Below are positions 17,755 through 25,998 of a stretch of 64,000 nt of DNA, piece after piece. This DNA is from Acidobacteriaceae bacterium (GTDB taxonomy: Bacteria; Acidobacteriota; Terriglobia; Terriglobales; Acidobacteriaceae). Position numbers and translations under genes: made by a program. Below the pieces are notes generated by a model that searched no databases, was not told where the DNA came from, and was given only the letters and a program-made list of their open reading frames with translations. The stretch covers positions 62,001-126,000 of the forward strand of contig PLXE01000091.1 of NCBI GenBank assembly GCA_003151335.1, given 5' to 3'. Position 1 is the stretch's first letter. Each line of letters opens with the position of its first letter.

Positions 17755-18735
17755 ATGAAAGCCGTCGTCGTCACTCGTTCCGGTGGTCCCGAAGTCCTCG
17801 AAGTACGCGACATGCCCGGTCCGCAACCCAAAGCGGGCGAGGTGATCGTGCGCGTGGAAGCTGTGGGCATCAACTTTGCCGACACGCTTTCGACCCGCGG
17901 GACCTACAGTGGCACTCCACCGCCGCCGTTCATTTCCGGCCGCGAGTTCGCCGGAGTGGTCGAAGACACCGGCGATCGCGTAATGGGCTACACCCAATAT
18001 GGTGCGGCGGCCGAGAAGATCGCCATCAAGCCTAAATTCCTTTGGCCCCAGCCCAAGGGCTGGAGTTCGGAGCAGTCGGCCGCCTTCCCGGTGAACTTTC
18101 TGACGGCTTATCTGGCCTACTGGAAGGCCGGACTCACACCCGACGCCTTCGAACCGGTCCTTCGCCACGATCTGCAGCGGCGTCGCGTGCTCATCCATGC
18201 CGCCGCCGGGGGAGTGGGCACGGCCGCCATCCAGATCGGACAGTTGCTGAGTATCGAAACTTATGGAACGTCGTCGTCGCAAGAAAAACTGGACCGGGTG
18301 AAAAAACTCGGGCTGGACCACGGCATCAACTACCGCGAGACGGATTACGAGCAGCGCGTCCAGGAGCTAACCAACGGCGAGGGTGTGGACGCCGTCTTCG
18401 AGATGCTGGGCGGCGAGCATACGGCCAAAAGCCTGCGCTGCTGCCGGCCCTTTGGGCGGGTCATCATCTATGGCACCGCGACCGGACAGCGGCAGCAGTT
18501 CGATACCGGCGCCATGATGGCCAAAAGCCTGAGCGCTCATGGCCTGTGGCTCAGCGTACTGGCCAAGGACCACGACCTGATCGGCCGCAGTTTGCAAGCC
18601 ATGCAACCGTGGATTGAACAGGGCAAACTGCGTCCCGAGATCGGACACATCCTGCCAATGGAGCAAGCCGGTGAGGCCCACCGCCTCATGTTGCAGCGCG
18701 CCAATTACGGCAAGATCGTGCTCAAGATCGAGTAG
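17755..18735 (+). CDS. NADPH:quinone oxidoreductase-like MDR protein
   Basis: A 326-residue zinc-free medium-chain dehydrogenase/reductase of the quinone oxidoreductase type. The N-terminal GroES-like domain contains VGINFADTLSTRGTYSG and the ISGREFAGVVE block; the Rossmann motif is HAAAGGVGTAAIQIGQ. The structural-zinc cysteines of alcohol dehydrogenases are absent, as in QOR. It likely reduces quinones or enones with NADPH. It is a single gene with no clear operon partner. Confidence 0.9.
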   Translation: MKAVVVTRSGGPEVLEVRDMPGPQPKAGEVIVRVEAVGINFADTLSTRGTYSGTPPPPFISGREFAGVVEDTGDRVMGYTQYGAAAEKIAIKPKFLWPQPKGWSSEQSAAFPVNFLTAYLAYWKAGLTPDAFEPVLRHDLQRRRVLIHAAAGGVGTAAIQIGQLLSIETYGTSSSQEKLDRVKKLGLDHGINYRETDYEQRVQELTNGEGVDAVFEMLGGEHTAKSLRCCRPFGRVIIYGTATGQRQQFDTGAMMAKSLSAHGLWLSVLAKDHDLIGRSLQAMQPWIEQGKLRPEIGHILPMEQAGEAHRLMLQRANYGKIVLKIE

Positions 18736-18770
18736 CTCTCGCACACTCACACTTGGGGTGCCCCGTTCTT

Positions 18771-18848
18771 GTCATCCCGAGCGGAGCGAAGCGGAGTCGA
18801 GGGACCTGCTGTTTGGCTAGGGCGGGGCAGTTCCCGCCTCGACTCCGC
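18771..18848. repeat. GTCATCCCGAGCGGAGCG-type dispersed repeat with 12-bp inverted arms
   Basis: The unit begins with GTCATCCCGAGCGGAGCGAA. A GCGGAGTCGAGG arm (18791-18802) is matched perfectly by CCTCGACTCCGC (18837-18848). A related sequence, GTCATTACGAGCGAAGCG, lies at 43205-43236 after era. GGGGTGCCCC precedes it at 18755-18764. Confidence 0.65.
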
Positions 18849-18885
18849 ATCCTCCAGCGTCGCGTCGCCGATGGTACGCTGGGAC

Positions 18886-19149
18886 ATGTTCCACGTCTCG
18901 CTAACCGGCTTTGCCGCGGGCACGCTGTGCACGCTGGCGTATCTTCCTCAGGCCGTGCACTCCTTCCGCAGCAAGTCCGTCCGCGACCTCTCGCTGCTCA
19001 TGCTGATCAGCCTCAACGCAGGCCTCTTGCTGTGGGTGAGCTATGGCTTCATGATCCACTCGTTGCCCATCATCCTGCCGAACGCGGTGACTTTCTTCCT
19101 CAGCGCACCCTTGCTGGTGATGAAGCTGCGATACCGAGAGAGCCCTTAA
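18886..19149 (+). CDS. SemiSWEET-type sugar transporter (PQ-loop)
   Basis: An 87-residue protein with three membrane helices and the PQ motif in CTLAYLPQAVHSFRSKS, as in bacterial SemiSWEETs, which dimerise to move sugars across the inner membrane. The usual length is 85-95 residues. ATG 18886 gives MFHVSLTGF; ATG 18871 would add five residues and cannot be excluded because neither has a strong ribosome site. The gene starts 37 bases after a dispersed inverted repeat. Confidence 0.85.
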   Translation: MFHVSLTGFAAGTLCTLAYLPQAVHSFRSKSVRDLSLLMLISLNAGLLLWVSYGFMIHSLPIILPNAVTFFLSAPLLVMKLRYRESP

Positions 19150-19297
19150 AGGGGCCAAGACCGGCCGGCTTTAGAGCAAATTCGGAGTTGGCATACCCGG
19201 ATGGAGCACCGCTGAACCTGGATTACTCATGAGGGCAAATAGTCAGGTGCTATGCTGTCCGCTGGACATGAGCTTGGGTCAGAGTTGAAGGGCTCGC

Positions 19298-21760
19298 ATG
19301 AAAAAATTGCTACTTTGCTCCCTTCGCCGTCGCCGCGGTTTCTGCTGCCGGATTGCACTGGTCATTCCTTGTTACGCGCTTCTTTACGGGATGGGGTTTG
19401 CCGTGGCGGCGCGCGGCGACGAGCGGCTGGCGGTGGGGAAAGGCGCGGCCGTCTATGGCCAATTGAAGGCGTTTGCCCTGGGATTTCGGAGTGTGCGGGT
19501 GGAGAACCTGGTGCTGAAGAAAGACCGGGTAACCCTCACCTTCCGCGACGGCATGTTGTACTTTCCCGCGCCTGTAGAAGGAAAAGTGCGGGGCGCGGTT
19601 TTTCTGGGGACAGGCACCTTTCAGGCGGCGGTGCCTCCGAATGAGTTCGAGCTAAACAACGTGCGGCGGCTGTTGAAGGCGGACGAAGTCACCTCGGACT
19701 TCAAGACGGCCGTGTTGCGGTTCACCGACGATACCTATTCCGTTCTGGGGGAGGGTTCGCAGCAAGGCCCGGCGCCGCCTCCGGCGGCAGCCAAGCTGGC
19801 TGCGGAGTTGGATGCGCGGGTGCTGGAGGAGACGGGAGCGAATCTTCCGGCGCGGCAGATGGTGTCGATCTTGAATCATGAGTCTCCGGGCTTTTTCTTT
19901 GCAGAGGTCTCCGGAGGACATAGGGGCCGCTTTGCGTTTCTGCTGGATGCTCAGTCGCGGATTCCGGTGGCTAATTTTGGAATCAATGCCGGCGAGCGCG
20001 GCCTGATCTATGCCTTCGACAAGGGCCTGTTGGCTGCCGACGTTTGGATGGCTTTCCACGGGGAGGAAGAGTACCACCAGGGCGTGGCCCAGTACGCGGA
20101 CGCCAACGACCTGATCTTGGTGCCTCGATACCAGATGGAGGTGGACCTCACCGAGCCAAAAAAAATGCTGAAACTGACGGCGCACATGGAGTGCGTGTCG
20201 CGCAGCGACCACCTGACTGCCATCCCTCTGGTTGCGGGTGAGGACCTCGACTACTTTGAAGGGCAGCGCAGGAAGAAGCAACTGCATGTGGTTTCGGCGC
20301 ACGCTGCGGATGGGACCGCCATCGAGTTTGTGCAGGAGCCATGGGAAGGGGGCTTTACCCTGGTTCTGCCCACAGCGGTGGAGAAAGGGCAGAAGTTTAC
20401 GCTGCAAATTTCGGTCGCCGGCGAGTTCATGTTTGAGTCGTCGAATATGACGGGGACTTATTTTCCGCTGCGCAGCACGACGTGGTATCCGCGCCACGGA
20501 TATTTGCGGCGCTCGGTTTACGATGTGCAATTCCGCCACCACAACAAAGATGTGGTGGCGAGTATTGGTATCGTGGGTCGCGACGAAGCCGTGCCCAATG
20601 CCAAGGACCTGCGGCTGACGGAGTTTCGTCTGGATGAGCCGGTGGCGCTGACTTCGTTCAGCGTGGGGCCGTACGAAATCCACAAGGACGTGGCGAAGAT
20701 GAGCGACGGCCGCAGCCTGCCCATCGAGTTCTATTCGATGCCGGGCTACCGGGCGGCGATCAAGGAAGATTTTATTCTGGCGGAGCTCGGCAACTGTGTC
20801 CGCTACTTCAGCAGCCTGTTTGGGGAGTATCCCTATCCGGTTTTCCGCGGCGTTTTCCATCCCTTTGGTTACGGCCAGGGCTTCGCCACGACATTGATGA
20901 TTCCGGGCACGGATCGCGCGGACAACAACACTTACCGGTTCATTGCGCATGAAACGTCGCACCAGTGGTGGGGAGACAGTGTGCTATGGCGGTCGTACCG
21001 CGATCAGTGGCTGAGTGAAGGATTCGCCGAGTACTCGGGGCTGCTGTACACCCAGAAGCGGGACAAGACTAAATCGGAAAAGGAGTTGATCGAACGAGAG
21101 CGAGCGGCGCTGAGGAATCCGCCGAGGAACCTCACAGGGGTTGGCAAGGGACGCTTGGCGGATGTGGGACCGCTGACCATGGGGCACCGCCTGAGCACCC
21201 GCGAAACCGGCGGGGCGTATCAGGCGTTAATCTACAGCAAAGGCGCGCTGGTGCTGCGGATGCTGCATTTTCTGTTTACCGATCCGAAAACTGGAGACGG
21301 CCAAGCGTTTTTCGACATGATGGCGGACTTTGTGCGGCAGCACGCCAACGGCGCGGCGTCGACCGACAACTTCTTCGCGGTGGTGAATGCGCATGTGGGG
21401 CAAACGGCTCTCGCCCGCAAATTCGGCTACAAAGACCTGAACTGGTTCTATCGCCAGTGGGTACTGCAAACCTATCTGCCTACCTACCGGCTTACGTATG
21501 AACTGCAAGACCAGGCGGATGGAAGCGTGCTGCTGCAGGGAACGCTGGCGCAAGAGGGTATCCCGGACACCGAGCGCTGGTTCATGCCGATGCCGCTATC
21601 GATTACTATGTCGAAGGGAAAGGTGGGCGTTGCGGCGATTGCGGTGGTGGGTAAAGACTCGCCAGTGCGGGTCAAGCTGCCGGGGCGGCCGCAAAAAGTG
21701 GAGCTCGATCCCGAATTGTGGGTGCTTTCGGAGAAAACCTCGACTAGCGGCAAGCATTGA
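19298..21760 (+). CDS. M1 family (gluzincin) metallopeptidase, exported
   Basis: An 820-residue M1-type aminopeptidase homologue. A hydrophobic N-terminal segment after an Arg-rich stretch suggests export or membrane anchoring. The zinc site is complete: HETSH with H551, E552 and H555, and E574 in WLSEGFAEYSG 18 residues later. The usual GAMEN substrate motif is replaced by sequence around GYGQGFATTLMIPG, so the specificity may differ from classic aminopeptidase N. The N-terminal 250 residues are family-specific. AAGGG precedes the ATG. It converges with the TauE gene. Confidence 0.9.
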   Translation: MKKLLLCSLRRRRGFCCRIALVIPCYALLYGMGFAVAARGDERLAVGKGAAVYGQLKAFALGFRSVRVENLVLKKDRVTLTFRDGMLYFPAPVEGKVRGAVFLGTGTFQAAVPPNEFELNNVRRLLKADEVTSDFKTAVLRFTDDTYSVLGEGSQQGPAPPPAAAKLAAELDARVLEETGANLPARQMVSILNHESPGFFFAEVSGGHRGRFAFLLDAQSRIPVANFGINAGERGLIYAFDKGLLAADVWMAFHGEEEYHQGVAQYADANDLILVPRYQMEVDLTEPKKMLKLTAHMECVSRSDHLTAIPLVAGEDLDYFEGQRRKKQLHVVSAHAADGTAIEFVQEPWEGGFTLVLPTAVEKGQKFTLQISVAGEFMFESSNMTGTYFPLRSTTWYPRHGYLRRSVYDVQFRHHNKDVVASIGIVGRDEAVPNAKDLRLTEFRLDEPVALTSFSVGPYEIHKDVAKMSDGRSLPIEFYSMPGYRAAIKEDFILAELGNCVRYFSSLFGEYPYPVFRGVFHPFGYGQGFATTLMIPGTDRADNNTYRFIAHETSHQWWGDSVLWRSYRDQWLSEGFAEYSGLLYTQKRDKTKSEKELIERERAALRNPPRNLTGVGKGRLADVGPLTMGHRLSTRETGGAYQALIYSKGALVLRMLHFLFTDPKTGDGQAFFDMMADFVRQHANGAASTDNFFAVVNAHVGQTALARKFGYKDLNWFYRQWVLQTYLPTYRLTYELQDQADGSVLLQGTLAQEGIPDTERWFMPMPLSITMSKGKVGVAAIAVVGKDSPVRVKLPGRPQKVELDPELWVLSEKTSTSGKH

Positions 21761-21812
21761 TGGGACCAAAGAAAAAGAGCACGGGCCGGAACCTCTTAAC
21801 AATCAGCGTTTA

Positions 21813-21825
21813 GGGTGGGGCACCC
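21813..21825. repeat. GGGTGGGGCACCC repeat core
   Basis: The 13-base core GGGTGGGGCACCC lies between the converging M1 peptidase and TauE genes. The same core occurs inside era (42380-42392), and related hairpins occur at 18755 and 43275. Confidence 0.6.
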
Positions 21826-21854
21826 AGCTGAAGGCTGAATGCTAGTTGCTTGCC

Positions 21855-22634
21855 CTATCCCCAGATCTGCTTGGCGAAGAAGTAGATGGTCAAGCTGAAG
21901 CCGATCACAATGACGATGGTGCGCACGTACTCCGGTTTGGTCTTGCGCGCGAAGAAGGCGCCAAAGTAGCCGCCGGTTATGGCGCCAATAATCATGAGTA
22001 TCGCTTGCGGCCAATACACGACGTGCGGCGTCACCACGAACAGGACCGTGGCCACGCCGTTGGACACCGTGGTCAGCCAGGCCTTGAGCGCATTCATGGT
22101 GTGAATGTGGTCCATGCCCAGCAGCGCCAGCATGGCGAGGATGAGAATGCCCGCGCCGGCGCCGAAGTAGCCCAGGTAAAACGCGATGAATAGCTGCAGG
22201 AAAATTCCGCGGCCGGTGGCGAACTCGTGATGTTCCCCGTGCTCGGCCCGCTGTCGCACCCAGCGCGTAATCCGTCCGCTCATCATGAAAATCAGGGTGG
22301 CGATCAAAAGCAGCCACGGCACCAGCCTCATGAAGGTTGCCGGCGGGGTGATGAGCAGAACATAGGCGCCAAGAAAGCCTCCGAGAATGCCGGTCACCGT
22401 GAGGGGTACCAGGACACGCCGCGGCAGGCTGCGAAACTCGGTGCGATAGGCCCACACGCTGGCCGGTTGTCCCGGCCAAAGCGCAACCGTGTTGGTGGCG
22501 TTGGCGTTTATGGGCGGGATGCCGACGAATAACAGCGTGGGAAAGGAAACGAAGCTGCCGCCGCCGGCCACCGAATTGATGGCGCCCGCGAGGAGGGCCG
22601 CGAAAAATAGAATGGTCCCGTGAGCGATGTGCAT
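21855..22634 (-). CDS. TauE/SafE-family sulfite/anion exporter
   Basis: A 259-residue membrane protein with about eight helices in two repeats. The first repeat has AGAINSVAGGGSFVSFPTLLFVGIPPINANATNTVALWPG, the signature of TauE/SafE proteins. These export sulfite, sulfoacetate or related anions; the substrate here is not known. ATG 22634 is chosen over the in-frame TTG two codons upstream. Confidence 0.92.
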   Translation of the reverse strand: MHIAHGTILFFAALLAGAINSVAGGGSFVSFPTLLFVGIPPINANATNTVALWPGQPASVWAYRTEFRSLPRRVLVPLTVTGILGGFLGAYVLLITPPATFMRLVPWLLLIATLIFMMSGRITRWVRQRAEHGEHHEFATGRGIFLQLFIAFYLGYFGAGAGILILAMLALLGMDHIHTMNALKAWLTTVSNGVATVLFVVTPHVVYWPQAILMIIGAITGGYFGAFFARKTKPEYVRTIVIVIGFSLTIYFFAKQIWG

Positions 22635-22683
22635 ACGCAAAGAAAACCGATAGTATCAGCCGCCGACATGAAACAGGAAGCTC

Positions 22684-23289
22684 TCACGGCATGATGATCC
22701 GGCTGCCGGGCTCGTCCGCGGCGGCGATGGAGGATTGCGCAGCGGGAAATTGTTGGTGCAGGAAATCCAGAAACCCTCGCGAGCGCGGCCGCCCGGAAGT
22801 ATGGATATGCGCCAGCCGCAACGTGAGCACCAGCACCTTCAACACCTCGGCATCCTTCAGCGTGCTGTGTCCGAGGTGCTCTCGCTCCACTTGGCGAAAT
22901 TCTTCCAGAAGTTGACGCACCGCTTCGATGAGCGCCTGTTGCGCCAGGCTTGGCGGTACTTGCTCATACACCAGGCCCGAGCCGCGGTCAGTCAAGCTGC
23001 GGTCGCTGCGTGAAAGCCTGCCAAGCGTCTGCAGAATCCCCGAAATCACGGGCTCGCGATCGCGGAGGAATTCGTCGGAGAGTTCGATCTTGGGGAACAC
23101 TTCCTGCGGCGGCGCGTCTTCCAGTTGTCGCGGCTTCTCATGCTGGCGCGCTTGCTGCAGGTAAGGGCACTCGGAGGGACAGTCGAGCGTGAGCTCACGC
23201 TGTTCGCCACAGCATTGCGGGCAGATGCGTCCATGAACGGCCAGGCAAAAGCGTTTTCCCTTGCGGTCACTGCAAATGGCACAGCTCAA
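22684..23289 (-). CDS. Conserved zinc-ribbon-like protein of unknown function
   Basis: A 201-residue protein with a Cys-rich N-terminus (C-A-I-C at 3-6, then RICPQCCGEQR and CPSECPYL), probably binding one or two zinc ions. A mostly helical C-terminal region follows. The start is TTG at 23289: GGAG lies 8 nt upstream and it gives the Cys knuckle at the N-terminus; the ATG nearby is in another frame and stops at once. I recognise the type as a widespread uncharacterised family but cannot name a function. Confidence 0.75.
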   Translation of the reverse strand: MSCAICSDRKGKRFCLAVHGRICPQCCGEQRELTLDCPSECPYLQQARQHEKPRQLEDAPPQEVFPKIELSDEFLRDREPVISGILQTLGRLSRSDRSLTDRGSGLVYEQVPPSLAQQALIEAVRQLLEEFRQVEREHLGHSTLKDAEVLKVLVLTLRLAHIHTSGRPRSRGFLDFLHQQFPAAQSSIAAADEPGSRIIMP

Positions 23290-23470
23290 AGGTGGTACTC
23301 CACGGGCCAGCTCATCGGCCCCAATCTGCCATTATGACACCTTCACCCAACGAGGGGTCCGCCGGACCCGCATGGGCAGTGGCTTCGCGAGCACGACCTG
23401 TGGAAAAACCGCATTAAATATGGCGAAAATGTTTCCCACGCCAATGAGGTTGGTGTAAGATACGCTCAAC

Positions 23471-23491
23471 TTGAGCATTTTTACTGCTCAA
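23471..23491 (+). promoter_or_regulatory. Perfect 7-bp inverted repeat in the HU leader
   Basis: TTGAGCA and TGCTCAA arms around a 7-nt loop end just 6 bases before the AAGGAGG ribosome site of the HU gene. It could be an operator or an RNA hairpin controlling translation. A TAAGAT element at 23456-23461 might be a -10 box. Confidence 0.45.
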
Positions 23492-23511
23492 ATTTTCAAG
23501 GAGGATTACTA

Positions 23512-23805
23512 ATGGCAACAGGCATGACCAAGACCCAACTGGTCCGTCACATGGCCGAAAAGCACGAGATGAACAACAAACAGGCTGCCGCATTTCTCGA
23601 GTCGCTCGCGGAAGTGGCAATCAAAGAGACCAAGAAGAACGGCGTATTCGTGGTACCGGGTCTGGGCCGTTTAGTGAAGTCGAATCGCAAGGCGCGCATG
23701 GGCCGCAATCCGCAAACCGGCGAAGCGATCAAGATTCCTGCCAAAGTCGTGGTGAAGTTCCGCGTGGCCAAGGCCGCGAAGGACGCAATCGCCCCCAAGA
23801 AGTAG
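23512..23805 (+). CDS. hup: HU-family DNA-binding protein
   Basis: A 97-residue HU/IHF-type protein that bends and compacts DNA. The helical N-terminal dimer region and the beta-arm segment with GRNPQTGEAIKIPAKVVVKFRV are intact. An AAGGAGG site lies 7 nt before the ATG, consistent with high expression. The alternative name is HU-beta; nothing in the sequence points to IHF. Confidence 0.95.
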   Translation: MATGMTKTQLVRHMAEKHEMNNKQAAAFLESLAEVAIKETKKNGVFVVPGLGRLVKSNRKARMGRNPQTGEAIKIPAKVVVKFRVAKAAKDAIAPKK

Positions 23806-23822
23806 CTTCCAGTTTTCCGCAG

Positions 23823-23850
23823 CGAAGGCCGGCCGCGTGCCGGCCTTTCG
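23823..23850 (+). terminator. Probable terminator after HU
   Basis: A stem of CGAAGGCCGGC and GCCGGCCTTTCG (one bulged base) with loop CGCGT starts 18 bases after the HU stop. Only a short T-run follows. Confidence 0.6.
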
Positions 23851-24060
23851 CATTGCAGTTGTCGGTTCTCGTTGCCGACCGCCAGAGAATCGTCTCTTTT
23901 TTTGCAAGCGGATTAACCTGCGAGGAGGACCGGAATGTGGCGTGGACCGCGCCGCCCAATTTCCGTCCGTCACATGCCCGTGTGCGCCGCGTCACTGATT
24001 CCCGGTGATAAGGCGGCTTACAAATATCTTGTCGGATCCGTTCCTGGCTGCAGGTGAGTG

Positions 24061-24633
24061 ATGTTGACTTTCGCTTTATTTTTCATCGTTCTGTTCTTTA
24101 TTGGCGCAGTTCTTGTCACTGGTCTGCCGGTGGCGCTAAGTCTTCAAAGTTACTACCAGAACCGCGGCCGGCAGTCGGCCCTTTGCCCGGACTCGGGGCA
24201 GCCAGTCGACATTGAAGTCGACCATGAATACGCGTTCTGGACCGCTCTGCGCGGCAAGGAGCATTCCCGGCTGAAGTCGTGCTCGCGCTGGCCGGAGAAG
24301 GGCGATTGCGGACAGGAATGCCTGGCGCAGGTCAATCCTTCTCCCGAGAATGTGGACCGACTTCTGCGCAAATGGTATGAAGGCAAGAGTTGCGCAATTT
24401 GCGAGCGCAGCCTTTCTCCGTCGGATTGGAGACGGAGCCGGCTGGCGCTGCTCAATGAGCAGCACAAACTGTTCGAGTTGCGCCACATGCATCTCGACGA
24501 ACTACAGTCAACATTGCAGCACATGCGGCCGCTGTGCTGGAACTGCCATCAGGAAGAACGCGCCCGGCAAGCCGCTCCGGCCCGGCTGTTCAAAGGCGAT
24601 CGTCACAGTTTGAGCCTCGCAGTCGGGGAATAA
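24061..24633 (+). CDS. Membrane-anchored Cys-rich protein of unknown function
   Basis: A 190-residue protein. The first 25 residues form one membrane helix (LTFALFFIVLFFIGAVLVTGLPVAL). The soluble part has Cys pairs in LCPDSGQP, CGQEC, CAICERSL and PLCWNCHQEE, which could form a zinc treble-clef. ATG 24061 follows an in-frame GTG at 24058; AGGTGA lies just before. I do not recognise a family. A clear terminator follows it. Confidence 0.7.
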   Translation: MLTFALFFIVLFFIGAVLVTGLPVALSLQSYYQNRGRQSALCPDSGQPVDIEVDHEYAFWTALRGKEHSRLKSCSRWPEKGDCGQECLAQVNPSPENVDRLLRKWYEGKSCAICERSLSPSDWRRSRLALLNEQHKLFELRHMHLDELQSTLQHMRPLCWNCHQEERARQAAPARLFKGDRHSLSLAVGE

Positions 24634-24698
24634 GGGGCTGAGATTTGGTTGTAGATGCGGCGGGGTTGGTTCCTGCCGCGACGCCACTCGTCAGTGGA

Positions 24699-24726
24699 GG
24701 GGAACGTGCTCCCCGTTCCCCTTTTT
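24699..24726 (+). terminator. Rho-independent terminator
   Basis: GGGGAAC (24699-24705) pairs with GTTCCCC (24715-24721), followed by five T residues (24722-24726). It ends the transcript of the Cys-rich membrane protein gene. Confidence 0.85.
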
Positions 24727-24868
24727 CAATACCAGTTACCGCTGCTGCTGCGACGCCAATTGCTCGCCTGCCCAATTGCCAGCATGGCTATAACGTCAAT
24801 GCCGGTTGGCCGTTCACAGCGCCATCGCTGGATGTGAGGTGAGAGTACAATCCGTAGCGGGAATATCG

Positions 24869-25366
24869 ATGAAGCGTCTGGCGATTGCAATCATGATAGT
24901 GCTTGCGCTCAGTAGTGCCGGCTGGGCGCAGACCTCGTCGCGACCGACGAAACCGAACCAGCCCGTTAAGAAGTCACCGCTGGCGGGTTACGCTGGCACC
25001 TGGATTGGAACTCTTGAGGAGCGTCCCTGGCTGACAGTGCAGTTGGCGCTGCAGGACCAACAGCTCTCCGGGTCGTTGCGCCGCGCACATGACCTCAAAT
25101 TCAACGACGCGGGCGAAATCAAGAGCGTGGGCGACACTGAGGTCACCGAGGTCATCCAAGAGGCGGCCCTCAACAACGACGGCTTGTTGTTAACGGCGAA
25201 GAACCCGGAAACCAACGAGACCGATCGCTTCACCATGCGGCTGACCAGCGAAACCACAGCCGAACTCAAGATGAGCGCCATGTCCATGCCTCCCGGAATG
25301 CCAAAACTGAAACCGTGGAAGCTGACGAGGGTTGCGGCGGCACCAAGCCCACCAGCGGCGCGCTAG
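24869..25366 (+). CDS. Secreted protein of unknown function
   Basis: A 165-residue protein with a signal peptide (MKRLAIAIMIVLALSSAGWAQ). The mature part is a beta-rich domain beginning YAGTWIGTLEERPWLTVQLAL, an arrangement like a small lipocalin or beta-barrel. It ends with a Pro/Ala tail. ATG 24869 matches the signal peptide; the longer upstream frame is not supported. Confidence 0.7.
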   Translation: MKRLAIAIMIVLALSSAGWAQTSSRPTKPNQPVKKSPLAGYAGTWIGTLEERPWLTVQLALQDQQLSGSLRRAHDLKFNDAGEIKSVGDTEVTEVIQEAALNNDGLLLTAKNPETNETDRFTMRLTSETTAELKMSAMSMPPGMPKLKPWKLTRVAAAPSPPAAR

Positions 25367-25457
25367 GCATCAGCCGACCATCTGCCGGACCTGGAGTTCT
25401 GCTCCCGAGCTGGGTTCGGCTGGCTGCAGTCGAACTGTTACACTGCTATCGATTACG

Positions 25458-25760
25458 ATGACACCTTTAATATTACGCATTCTTGGCGCAGTCGCCGAAC
25501 TGGGCAGCGCGGTATTGTGTTGGTTCTTGGGCAGTACTTTGGCATCCCCATTGCGCCAAGACAGGCTGTTTTCGCAGAACAAGGCGCAATACGCTTTACT
25601 GGCATTCCTGTTCGTGCCCGCGCTGGTTCTGGCGGTGGTGGCCCTTTTCTGGGTCCCGCCTCGCGTTTCTGGCGGTGGCCCATTGCCCGAAGGCAGACGC
25701 TGGCGGCTCGTCCTGGTGCTGGTCCTTCTGGCCGCTTTTCTGATCGGCCTGGCGCGTTGA
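25458..25760 (+). CDS. Small membrane protein of unknown function
   Basis: A 100-residue protein with three predicted membrane segments (around residues 5-28, 46-66 and 82-98) and an Arg-rich loop before the last. No ribosome site is obvious, so the start is tentative. It lies 91 bases after the secreted protein gene and could share its transcript. Confidence 0.55.
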   Translation: MTPLILRILGAVAELGSAVLCWFLGSTLASPLRQDRLFSQNKAQYALLAFLFVPALVLAVVALFWVPPRVSGGGPLPEGRRWRLVLVLVLLAAFLIGLAR

Positions 25761-25878
25761 GTTTTGCCGTGGACAAACGAGGGATGTGGTCCTGCCTGAC
25801 CCCGTTCTGCTTCGACCGGGGATCTCGGTGTTGAGGCGAACTGGGAATTCCCCCAGGGGCTGAAGAGCTATGGGAGAA

Positions 25879-25979
25879 CTGTGCCGTCCCTGAACCACCC
25901 CAACAAGCGCAAAAACGGCGCTTGTCGGGGACCCCGGTCACGCCCTGGGCTAAAACCAATTCCGCCCCTCCGGGGCTCG
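25879..25979 (+). repeat. Dispersed intergenic repeat, copy B (interrupted)
   Basis: It opens with GTGCCGTCCCTGAA like copies A and C. A second module (about 25896-25937), an AAGCGC/GGCGCTT hairpin flanked by CCACCCC and GGGGACCCCGG, follows in place of the GGGACTCG half. It resumes with CCCTGGGCTAA and CGCCCCTCCGGGGCT. The second module also ends copy A. The 238 bases between 25761 and 25998 contain no gene. Confidence 0.65.
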
Positions 25980-25998
25980 ACTTTGCGCAATCAGCCGT

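Noticed and set aside
19652-20962. 436-residue frame opposite the M1 peptidase
   Set aside because: Composition is rich in Arg, His and Gln with no domain; it is a shadow of the zinc peptidase.
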